Positions 11,101 through 23,100 of a stretch of DNA of 31,917 bases are shown here, piece after piece (the stretch's first letter is position 1; each line of letters starts with the position of its first letter). The translations under genes and the position numbers were made by a program. A model generated the notes under the pieces. It had not been told where the DNA came from, made no database searches, and worked only from the letters and a program-made list of their open reading frames with translations. Source of the stretch: Chara braunii. Taxonomy: Eukaryota > Streptophyta > Charophyceae > Charales > Characeae. Location of the stretch: NCBI GenBank assembly GCA_003427395.1, contig BFEA01000034.1, positions 3,540,350 to 3,572,266 on the forward strand, written 5' to 3'.

Positions 11101-14100
11101 CTTCCAAGGAGAATTCATTTGACTTTACCCATATGTGAGGAACGAGCCCTCAAGGGGCCCTATCAGACATCACATGTTCTGGGCTAAGGCCCCCAGCAAG
11201 CCGAGTGCCCGCCCTAAGTGAAGGTGGGCCTGAATATTCGTCAAAGGCCAAAATTTGACACTTTCATATGTGGGTATTCAGGCTCTTGCAGCACGCCAGT
11301 TGGTTGAATGGACGCGCGAGCCTCACTAAGCTGCGTCGTACAGTTGGCCCAGGCCTGGACAGTTGCGCCTGGGCACATACGCACAAAGCAGGGCCGATAC
11401 ATTGGGAAGCAGGCCATCGGCCTACGCAAAAGCAGTACTGTTGATGCACCTAACTGGGAGCCCTGCACAGATGCAGCAAACAGCCCAAGTTCGGAGACTC
11501 AGGCCGTGCCCAACTGTAAATGGGGCCCAGGCCCTCAATTGAGTCTCGGGCCTGGTCACAGGGTCTGAGGCCCAACCGGAAGCTACCGGAAGCTTCCAGC
11601 CAGGCCACACGCAGCATCCAGGAGGCTGCCACTTCCATAAAGGAAGTGAGGCAGCCCAGGCCAGGCATTCTGGCCAGTGCAGGCAATGCGAAAGTGCTGC
11701 TGCGCTCTCGCTTGATGCTGCGCTGCTGCCAAAGGCGCTGACGGGGCGCATAGTGGTGACGTGGGGCGCAGGCAGCCATAGCCAAGCTGCTAGGCGCCAG
11801 GGGGTAAGGAGGGCGATCGGGTGGTCTTCAGGGAAGGAGGTGAGTGTGGGGTAATCAAGGTCTGACTGAGGGTGGCGAGATACGTACCTGGTACATGAAG
11901 AGATGTCGGCTATGGTGTTGACAGTCATGTGCATTGGTCTTCGAGAGTCGAAGTGCGCCTGTTGCGTGAACCAGCTGTAGGTAGGATAGCCGGGTAGAGT
12001 AGGCTGGGTGATGGGCACCAGACAGAGAGGGGCGACTTTGGATACTGTGTTGGTGTGGCCTACGGGCTGGAACATTGGCTCGTTACTTCATTGTATTGCT
12101 CTATATGGATGGTATCTCGCCGCATTTTGTACTCTCTGCTTTGACACGACTACCTGGACATCTGTGTGATTTCGCAACTTGGTTTTCTGTATATTGTTCA
12201 CACTCATATTCCTTGCACATACCCAAGCTCCCTCCTTGAATTGAGCTGGTCTTGTATGCTTCTTGGCTTGCTTAATGATCTGGTTGTGGGCTTTCTTAAT
12301 GTTCTCTTTAACCTTTGTGATGTCTTGTTTATGCGAAACTGCGAATTCGTGGGTTCCTGTCGGCAACCTTTGAATCTGGTCTCATGCATTGCCATCCTTT
12401 CCGCAATGCCATCCTTTCCGCAATGTCAGAGAGTCTATAGGTCTCATGCATTGCCATCCTTTCCGCAATGCATCAGGTGTCCTTTCAGTTACCGTATGGC
12501 ACTGTTGTTATATGCACTAGCTATTTTGGGTAAGTTATTGTCCCAATCCACTTGCTCAGGTCTCACATACATTTGCAGAAGCTGTTTTCACAATCGGTTC
12601 ATTTGTTTAGTCTGTCCATTTCTCTCAGGGTGCGTACATGAAGATATTATCAGCCTTGTGTCATGAACTCAACTTCTGCCACTATTGCCTTGTGAATCTG
12701 ACATCTTTGTCATATACAACGATTTTAGGAAATCCATATTCAGAGACCCATCGCATCTGAAATTTCTGTATGACCAGTTTGGTTCTTGCTTCAGCGGGTA
12801 GAGGAATGAAAATTGCATATTTGGAAAACCTATCGGTCCTGACATAGGTTAGCACATCTTCCTTCATTCCATGCTATTCGAACGGCTCACGCACATTAGC
12901 AGAAGTCTTGTTAAAGCCAAAGTGACCTTCTGTGTTACGACGCTCACTTAGAATTAAGCTTTTCACAGCTTCATCGTGGGGCACACAAATTCTTTGCTCA
13001 CCTTTGTCTATTTAGAAGAGAATGCAATCAGCGTCCAGGATTCTTTTGCAGATTTCATATTGCATCCTTAGCATATCCAGACTTATCTTCTCCTTGAGTT
13101 CACTTGCAATATTGAGACAGGTTATGATAGTTCTGAAGAAATCAGATCGTCGACAAAGAGCATCAACTACTACATTACTTACATTTGGTGATCTTAAGCT
13201 CAAAGTCGAACGTATCAATGATAGCTGACCATCGCACTAGCTTGTGAGATAATCGTAGTTGTGTCTCGAGCCACTTCAAGGTTTCATGGTCTGAGTAGAC
13301 CTTGAAGTGTCGTCCTAGAAAGTAGTGCTTCCATGTAGTTACCGCATGCAACAAGCATACAATTCTCTCTCGTACGTTGAGTTAGCCAGTTTTTCAGAGG
13401 GTAGGCGACAAGGCATGAATTCAATTGGTTTGTAACCCATCCCATCATCTTGCTGGAAAACTGCCCCGATCCCATCCGGACGTGCATCAGTTGGTACGAC
13501 GAATGTGAGTGAAGGGTCAACACAGGATAGTGAGTCAGCGCATACTTTTAACCTTTTGAAAGAGGACTCACAGTCTTTGTCCCATAACCAGATGGTTTCT
13601 TTCTTTAGCAACTTATGTATCGGAGCAACTATAACTTTGTGTAATAGCTCGCAAATCCTAGAAAGGAGCAAGTTCAATTATAGTCTTCAGTCTGGGCCAA
13701 TCTCTAATTGCAACAATTGCAAATTTTTTGGGCCTCAACCGTTCCTTCATCGACTATATGACCGAGGTACAAAACTTCAGCCTTAGGGTTCAGTTTGAAA
13801 TTACCTCCTCGTAGATTTTGCAGGACCATTCATAGGTGTTTCTCACGATCTTCCAATGTCTTACTGTAGACCAAAATGTCATCGAGATATACAACTATGA
13901 ATTGATCAAGCCATTCAGGAAACAATTCATTCATTGACCTTTGAAAGGTTGCGGGGGTGTTAGTAAGAACAAAAGGCATGACCACGAACTTGTAATGACA
14001 CCATACTTGATCCTTAGGAGCCACCTCAATCTGATGGTAGCCTGACTTCAGATCAAATTCACTGAAGTGCTTGCAACCTTGTAGTTGAACAAGGAGGTCA

Positions 14101-17100
14101 TCGATCAGAGGAAGCGGTTCTGCAGTTTTCACTGTTACCGTGTTCAGTCATCGGTAGTCAATACAAAGTTTGAGTTCTCCTTCCTTCTTGGGCACGAAGA
14201 GGAAAGGGGCCTTGTAGGGAGAAGAGCTCGGTCGAATCCACCCTTTTTCAATAAGTTCCTGCAAATGTTTCTTCGACTCTTCTAAATCCGGCGGGGACAT
14301 ACGATAGATCAGTCCTTTGGGAATCTTACTTCAGGAAACAATCTCAATCGCGTGCTTGATTGTTCTTTCGGTTACTCCTGTTGGTTTGGTTTGGTTTGCA
14401 GGTCCTTATATTCTTCGAGTAGTTTCTCAATAGTGGAGGAGGATAGGGAGTAGAGCACTCACCCACGTTCTTAATGAGTATCATCATCACCTCTTGTGCC
14501 AACTTCCTCGTCACCATACTTCGAAAGGCGGGTAGAAAGACATAGATGAGTCCGAACCAGATGAAACAGTTTGATTAATTAATTTTTCTTTTTTGTGATG
14601 ACCCGACCAAACACGGACTGAGACACACAGTTGATTTCTGAGTTTTGCTCACGGACTGAATGCCTTGCTGAGTTTCCCGCTTGCTACTAAGTTCTGCATG
14701 TATGTGTGTGTGCACGTTTGCTGGTCTGCATGTCTGTCAGAGTGCTGGTTGGCTTGAGTGTGTGTGTGACCCGCAAGGGTACTTGTCCGTTCGTTGGGCC
14801 CTCAGGGCCGGTACTTGCCTGTGGCCGTGACATTGAGGGATTGCAGCGGGGGGAAACACTCAAGTAGCAGGTAGGCCGGTACCACACCCTGACGAGGTAG
14901 ATGTGCTGGTACTGGAGGCCGAGCAGAAGAAGACAAGAGTGCCATTTTGAGAGGCCCAGTAGTTGTAGGCTAGGTCTAGGCAGGTACCAATCCAACCAGT
15001 CTGAGTCTAGGGCCTGTACGGGCAATATCAGAGTCTGCAATGATGTTTCCCTCCGAAAGGGAGGAGGTACCGGTTGCTGGGAAGGCCGAGCGGCCTGGAA
15101 GTCACTGCCCAAGAGGCAAGCAGGCCGCTATATCTCCAGCCCGGGCGAAGAGCCCAGCCTCATTGTCGGTGTGCAAGTTTGGCGACACATGGTTGGAGAG
15201 CAAGAGCAGCGCTGCTGGGGAAGGAGCAAGGACATGGAGGAGGAAGAAGAGCAGGAGGAAGGGGGAGCGCCAGACGTACTTACCTGGCTATGGCGGCAGC
15301 CATCTTCATCACCTTGGTGGGCGCTGCAGCAGGGAGACCCCAGCTGGGGAGAGCTACACCAAGAAGCTTCGAGGCAGAGTCAGGCATGGCGGCCTGAGCT
15401 AGAGCAGCCATAGCTGCTTTGCGTTGTCCTTTGCACAGCAGGGCGAGGCCCAAGTAGTCCGCCATAGCCTCGGCCTATGAGAGGGAAGAGTGAGGGAGGC
15501 GGCCATGGCTATGGTGGACCTCGAGTGATACCTGCAGTAGAAGAGGAACTCGGACATGATTCTGGATCAGCCATTCAACATTGTACTATCATTTCTTGTA
15601 TGAATAAGAGAGGAGTAACGGAGGAGGAGAGTGTTGGGCGAAGAAGAAGAGCTTTGTCATTTGTCTATGCTGGTGTACATCATCTTCTTCTTCTTCTTTC
15701 TTTCTTCTTCTTCTTCTTCCTACCCTCTCTCTCCTCTCAAGTTCATTCATTTCTTTCTGCAATTGGACGTCATTATACTATCTGATCAATGTGTATCTCG
15801 AAATTGGCCAGGATCATAACATTTTCATCTTTTAACCGTTCTTATACTTAGCTTAGGGACCGACTTCCTCATGCCAGTCCATTCCCAAAATTAAGTCAAA
15901 CGGTAACTTCTTCTCCACAAGGAAGGTGATCTCATATTAATATTTTCTTTCCCTTCTTTGCGCTGAAGTAGCATTTCACTTTGTCGGCATAGTGGGACAC
16001 AATTATGGTGCTTTGATCTGCAAGCATCGATGTGATGGGGTTGGATAATTCTTTAACCTCCATTCCTAAGTGCATCTTCTTAATCACTTTCTCATAAATG
16101 TAGGTTCTTGTTGAACCCGGATCAAGCAAAGCACCCACAAGTATCCGTGCAACGTCCAAGTCAGCAAGCATCAATTCACCCTTAGACTTTACTTTCTTAG
16201 CCCATGAACTTCGTAAAGCAATTAATTCATTCCCAAGTTCATCAAGGGACTCACCCAGTGTGTCTGAACACATTACTCTTTCAGGGTGATCTAGGTGAAG
16301 GGCCGAAGAAGAGCCATCCTCTGCCTTCGGAGCTGGACGGTTGAAAGGGGGTCGTGGTGCCGATTGAACTAAGCCTTCCAGCTTAGTAGGAGCAGATGCT
16401 ACTCTCACTGGCTGCTCGCTTTTGGGTTCTCAAGGGACACCATGCGATGGTGGGTCCCTCAGTGCCACACTTTACACACCGAGTCTTGTCCATTTGATCC
16501 TGCCAGGCTTCCTGGGAGATGCCTATCCTTTCCCAAGGCTTCCCAGAAACAATGCCAGGATGAACGGGAAAGGAACACGGCCAACTCTTCCTTACTCCTC
16601 CAGTAGTGCCTCCCTTGTTGGCCACGACAGCTGTGACGTCTCCATTTCCAGACTCACCGCTGTTACTCGTCTCACCCTCGTTTCCCTCGAGGGGCTACCT
16701 CTCCATGGGCTCATCATAAAAAATGACAAGGAGTTGGTCCTGCCGTTTTTGTCTTCATAGAGTTGTTTAACCACTCTGTTGCCCTGCCTTCACCACAGGG
16801 GAATACGCACCTTTAACCTGTGAGGTCATTTGTTTTCTTTGTAGCGCTAGCTCCCTGAACTGTTGATAGTTACACTTACCGGACTTCGCTTCACCGACCA
16901 ACTGTCCCCTGATAGGCTCAGGTAGCGCCTGGGAAGTAGATCTACAGCACCTGGTCATCATGCATGTTAAGGCCTAGTACCTGCAGCAATCTATCCACCT
17001 CCCTTGAGAGCGCTAAGGTCAATGCACAACATTCCTTCATTAACTGAACTATTGACCATAGTGATGATCGATTGTCCATGACAGAGTAGTAATTCAGGTT

Positions 17101-20100
17101 TCTGAGTATTCTCTGATTGGTTTAAGTATTTAGCCTATCCTTCTTTTTTTTTTTTTGTCCTTCCATTTTCCGGCCCATCTTCCCTCTCTTTGAGTTGGCA
17201 AAATGAAATCATCTTTATCCAGTGTGCAGATCACCTGGCCTGTTACTTGCTTTGAGGAGATGACCAGCTCATCTCCTCGCTGTCCATGTTTCTTCTCTTC
17301 TTTCCTTGGTGCCACTCACTCATGCAAACCTCTCTGGCTCCCCCCTTCCCCCGCCCCCCCCCCTCGTGCACCCCTCTCCCTAGCTCATCTACCCACCTAA
17401 CGTCTTCCCCCAAGCCCAACACACGCTGATCAGGAATGCACACAAGCTAATCAATCTTGCAGGTTCTTTACAGTCATGATTACATCTTTGTTGGACTTGT
17501 TAATGGTTACGTTTGTTTGGACAGTGTTTCTTCTTGCCCACTCTGCCCCTGCCTTGTCCCCTGTCCAGCATCCAGACGACCCGGAAGGGGAACCAGGCGG
17601 GGGCACAGTGGGGGAGAAGAAAACAGACGACGCTGTCAGCAAGGGGACGACCCTGAAGATAACAGCAACAGGACGATCCTGTCACAGTGAGGGACAACCC
17701 TGTCTCAGCAACGGGATGACCTTGTTTCAGCAAGGGGCGACCCTGTTTCAGCAACAGGACGAGCCAGCAGGGCAATCCTGAAAGTAACAGCTTGCGTGAA
17801 TGGCTGGCTCGTAGCAAGCATACCGGTGTCTGCTGAAACCTTTGTTCTTTCTGTTCAAAGGGGGTATAAATCATAATGTTATTTTATCCTCCCATCTGTT
17901 TCTAGTTGGATTCAAACTTATGAGCTGTTTATTAACAGTTACGTGTATGGGTACCGTGCAGCTGCATCGTCTGCTGACTTCTGATGACCTTTGTCCTTGG
18001 CCCGTCACATATGTTTTTGTGACAATGATGATGATGATGTTGTTTTCAGAGCTGCCTCTGTACCTGATCTTGGGAATAGTCTGCGGTATCATCTCGATCA
18101 TTCTCACTCGGCTGATTGCGATTTCAACAAGGGTATTCGACTTCCTTCGGGAGCGTATGGGAGTTCCACTTTCTGTGACTCCTGCGATGGGCGGTCTGTC
18201 TGTCGGCGTTATTGCTCTTCAATACCCCGGTGTCCTGTACTGGGGTTTTGAAAATGTGAATGAAATTCTCCATTCTCGGGACACGGTTACAGCAGCTGGG
18301 CCGAAGCTGATGATGCAGTTGATCGCAGCAAAGATCGTTGCGACATCGATCTGCAAGGGATCGGGGTTGGTCGGCGGGATTTACGCACCTTCCTTGTTTA
18401 TCGGATCGGCGGTCGGTTCAGTGTATGGGTCGCTCGCAGGGGCTGCAGTTAATGCTGCCATCCCAGGAGATTTCGCTGTTGCCGCGCCACAGGCATATGC
18501 ATTGGTGAGTGAGTTTGCATTCACGACGTTGGCTGTGGCTTCGTCCAGAGTGCTCTACTCGTCTCCCTTCCGATGCATTTATGATGAGTTAGTGAAACTC
18601 CGACGAAACGGGTTGTCACAGCCCGTCGTTTGTTTTCCTCGTCTCCCTCTCTGCCTATGGTTTACCGGACAGCTCTGTTTGACAATATATATGGAAAAAA
18701 GAGCCGAGTCCTCTTCCTTTTACTATGGGTCTTATCAATACCGTCTGTCACTTGTGCACAGTCCTACCTACCTACCTACCTACCTACCTGCCTACCTGCC
18801 TACCTACCTACCTACCTACCTACCTACCTACCTATCTACCTACCTACCTACCTACCTACCTACCTACCTACCTACTCACCTAACTATCACCTACCTACCT
18901 ACCTACCGACCTACGTACCCACCTACCTACCTACCTACCTACCAGACTACCTGCTTACCTGCTTACCTGCCTACCTCCCTTCCACTGAGCGAATGACCGA
19001 CTGACCAATGGACCGACCAGCTGACTGACGGACCGACCAACTGATCGAGTGAGCGAGCGACCGACCGGCCGTTGAATTGCCAGTCCTCCTGAGCCAAAGT
19101 TGAGGGCACTGGGAAGGATGAGACAAATCTGTGAGGGGCCTAAAACTGCTGTGTCACAGGACCTGTGCTGAGCCTATCTACGGCCAATGAAAAATGGATC
19201 AGGTATTTCCCAGGCTGTTGGGAGTACTGGTGGTTTGAGCAATAACCTGTGGCTGGTTAATGTGTATTTAACCATGTTGGAGAGTTCTCATATGGAGCCT
19301 GCAAGACCTGGACACATTGCATGCTCTTGCTCTTTCCGTGAAGCTTGGGAGAAATCTTCATGAACCTGCCCATGTGATGTCAGCATGGAGTAGTGTCGAG
19401 TCCCACTAACCATGTGGTTGATACCACTTTGCAGCTGCCCCCCACACAACAAGGACGACACACACAAGTTGAGAGATGGTCCAAATTACAAAAGAAGAAA
19501 TAGAAAAGAAAAGCAAGAAAGGAGTGTTATGTATCCAGTTGCACTGAATTGTCGAAAAAGAGAGTAGGTGAAATTGGACAGTTACCTAGGCTACTGGGGC
19601 CGTCCGGTCATGCAGCACGTACCAGGCGTCCGGGCAAGTCGCTGGGGGGGTCTGACGCCAGGGGTCCCCGAGAATGGGAAGAAGTGGGGTCAATTTTTGT
19701 TTCCTTTCTTTTTTTGGGCGGTGGGGGGTTTCTGTGCATGCCCAGAGGAGCCCAAGTCCGGGCTCTTTTCTTTTTTCGAGTGTTGGCTGTCAAGGGGGCA
19801 GAAGGGGGGTTTATAAATTGGTCTTAATGAGGCTAAAGGGGTGTAAAATGGGGTGCTTTAGTCTGATTCTGTTATTTTCTTTTTTATCTTCCGTTCCGTG
19901 AGGAATTCTGATGTGACCCTCAGTCCAAAGTCTTTTGCATTGCATTGCGATTCTACACAACATTTTTTGTTCCCGGATTCCTCCCCCCCCCCTTATTTTG
20001 TGCTGGTGCTGCCCGGAATCCTGCCTGGGGGTCATGCAGGGGTCAGGCACAAGTTGGGTGCCTGGGCGTCTGGAGTAACATCCTAGAATGTTTTACATAA

Positions 20101-23100
20101 TACATACTTTACGTCAAGGCAAAGAGAAAAAGAACTTCAAGGAGGCCTTTTCCCGTTTGCTGGCATGAAGGGAGGCTCGATACAGCGTTCATTGCATTGC
20201 TGTGTCCGTTCTGCTGACAGTAGTTATGCTGTGTGCACATTCTCTGTATGAGCTCTGTGCCACTGCTTTTTTTTTTGTTTTCTCTTTTCGTTGGTGATTG
20301 TCTCTGCAATTGAAGGCTACTTTTCCTTTTTTGATGTTTTTCCTATTCTGTTTTGTTTCCCGACGAGTGGACCTCAACTGCCAAAGGATTCTCTCTCCCT
20401 CACTTGTTTGATCTCATGTCTGCCCCTGCCTTGCCACAAAGGCCACATGGCAGTCTTCATATCTGGTGTCCCTGTTCGATTCATAGTAACTTCATACAAA
20501 AGTGCAGGGGTTTATGGGGGGCGACTCACTGTTTGCGTGTTTGTTTTCCATTCTTCAATACCCCTTTGTTTATTCAGGGTGGGGGACTAACTATGGCTGC
20601 TTGTTTCCCTTCTTTATTTAATACCCCTTTATTTTTTCTGGGTGGGGGACTAACTGTGGCTGCTTGTTTTTCTCTTTAATACCCCTTCATTTATTCTGGA
20701 CCTCCAACAAGCCCCTGATTGCACTGTTTCCTTCCTCCTCCCTCGCCCCCCTCTCCCGCACCCCCTGCTTTCCCCTTTCCCTTCCTTCCCTCTTCTCTGA
20801 CATTGTGTTATGCACAGCCCTCACATGGTTCCACTGGTTTGGATGTTTCAATGTTTCCTGGGGTTACGGACTGCTTTCGAAAACCTGTTGCCTACCTTGA
20901 TGCACCATTGACGAACACCCCAACTCACGGACACGCGCTGACCCTTTCCACACATGCGACACACATCTATCTTCTCAACAGGTGGGAATGGCCGCCATGT
21001 TGGCGGGGGTCTGCTCTGTGCCTATTACGTCTGTCCTGCTGCTTTTTGAGTTGACGAAGGACTACAGGATCATCCTTCCGTTGATGGGTGCTGTTGGGCT
21101 TTCCTATTGGTTCGAATCAGCAGCGAGATCATGGCCCGGTATGAAGCTCGAATCTGGTGGTGGGGGCCATACCACTCAGGCATCTGGTGCGGGGCAGTAC
21201 CGGCGATTGAAAAGTGCTGTGAACACACGCCGTGGAAGGGCCTCCATGGCATGGAAGTCTGGACATCAACTGGATACGGATGATGATGATGACATGGAGC
21301 TTTGCCTGTCGGATGGAGCATTTGGTGTTGCTGGTGCAGAAGGCTTGACAGAAGAACAGATGATGGAAGAGCTGAAGGTGAGAATGCAAACTGCAAACTG
21401 GTCAGTGATGGCAGTCGAACAGTCAAAAATCTTCCTCGTTACCCATCCACTTGTTGTTCTCTTCTCCTTCGATCTATCTGGCAGTGTAGTTAGGTAGTTA
21501 CTCTCGGGTCTTTAGCGGACATTCTACTCTGCTTGGAGCACTGCAGATCTGACAGATCAGAGTTGCAGAGCAGTGGTGCTCCTCAGAGTGTTAAACACAG
21601 TAGTACCTCCGCCAGTGTTGGGAAAATAGGGAGAACTGCCAGTTTTCCCAAACTCCTAAAAAACGGAGGCCGGGCACAACCTACGGCTGACATTGATAAA
21701 TCTGATCGGTGGCTGTCGTTTCGTTTCGGCCGTCTAACAGGTCGGAGGCCCACCCGAGGTGCGCTATTTTCCCACTCGGCAAAGGTACTAGTGGTTTGTC
21801 CCAACTGCCAAACCGCTACCAAACCAAACCGAACCGAACCGAACCAGTCCCAACCAAACCAAATCAAGCCAAAACAAACTGCACGCAACTAAACCAGACC
21901 AAAACCAAACCAAATCAAACGAAGCCAAAACAATCTGAGCGGAACTGAACTGAGCACCAAACTAAGCATGCTGAGCCAACCTGAACTTGGCACCCAACCA
22001 AGCCGAACTGCATAATAAGACAGAATGTGAGAAACTACAATAAGCATTCAACTCTGCAGGCGTACATATCTACTCTTGGCGTAGTTGTGTACCACATCTG
22101 TGGAGGTAACGTCACTACCACATACCGGTGCAAACTGCACTACCACACACAGGTGCAAACTGCACTACCACATACCGGTGCAAACTGCACTACCACATAC
22201 CGGTGCAAACTGCACTACCACATACCGGTGCAAACTGCACTACCACACACCAGTGCAAACTGTTGAGCATGGGAGACTCTCAATTGTGTGCGCTAACTCA
22301 TGCTGTTGCGAACTGTCAAGGAGGCAAGGCTCTCAACTGTGTCCACTAGCGCGTACTGCTACCGACTATCAAGGACGCATAACTCTCAATTGTGTGCACT
22401 AATTTCGTGGTCGAGGCTTTAAGGATCACAGAAGTCATACATCTTTTGGCTGGGCTACCAACTGGGCCATCGGGTCAAGGGCCAGGCAAGTTCGCCGGAA
22501 AAAAAAAAGAAACAAGAAAAAAATTTAACCTGAAAAGATTTATCTTATGCGGAAGAATAAATTAGACATCTTTTTGAAGTCCATTCTTTGCTCAGTATAT
22601 AGTATGTACTGCGCCGTCAGAATCCAGAACTTCATATCAGTTTCCAGCAGGGCAAGATTGGCGAGTTGGGCATCCCGGGACCCGGATCCTAAAATAAACA
22701 TCTTTTGCCTCAGGGTCATATGCCGAAATTCTGTACCATATTGAAAAGATATNCCCCCCCCCTTAACCCATCTTTTGGTAATCGCAAATGAATAGTATTC
22801 GCAGCCCTAAGGTTGCGGTATGGTGGGTTGCTGCATCTATCTCAAGGTGGCATGCATTTTTGGGGCGGGCGAGTGCCCTAACAGGGGTATAGCGGGGGCG
22901 GGCGACTGCCCTAACTGGTCCTTTGCGTTTTTCCAGAGGACCGATAAGTATTTGCTTGCCACATGTCTACCTTCGAGACTCGAAGGACTGGTCCTACCTT
23001 GTGACTGGAGAGGCGCAAAAAGGGGCCCGAGGTCTTGGAAGGGTGGAATTTATTAGGCCGCCTGATCTTGAAGATCTTCCGGTGGCGAATAGGCTTGCTT

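Larger units (their letters stand above)
12075..16970 (-). mobile_element. Ty3/gypsy retrotransposon remnant, minus strand, split by LTR A copy 2
   Basis: On the minus strand the order is gag tail, zinc knuckle, protease, reverse transcriptase, RNase H, integrase, as in Ty3/gypsy elements. Protease and reverse transcriptase are separated by LTR A copy 2 (14594-15821). Stops and frame changes are frequent. Its own LTRs are not identified. It lies in the 10-kb intron, opposite to the CLC gene. Confidence 0.85.

Noticed and set aside
12074-12088. Element B as the 3' LTR of the minus-strand gypsy element
   Set aside because: It begins only 14 nt after the integrase frame stops, with no purine-rich tract before it, and the integrase C-terminal domain is missing.
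18505-18996. Extension of exon 3 frame through the CCTA repeat
   Set aside because: The donor GTGAGT at 18505 joins in frame to exon 4; the extension encodes a family E repeat and a tetranucleotide tract.
21613-21811. hAT-type MITE bounded by CAGTGTTGGGAAA
   Set aside because: The opposite end matches only loosely (CAGTTGGGACAAA) and no 8-bp target duplication is present; only the inner inverted repeat is kept as a feature.
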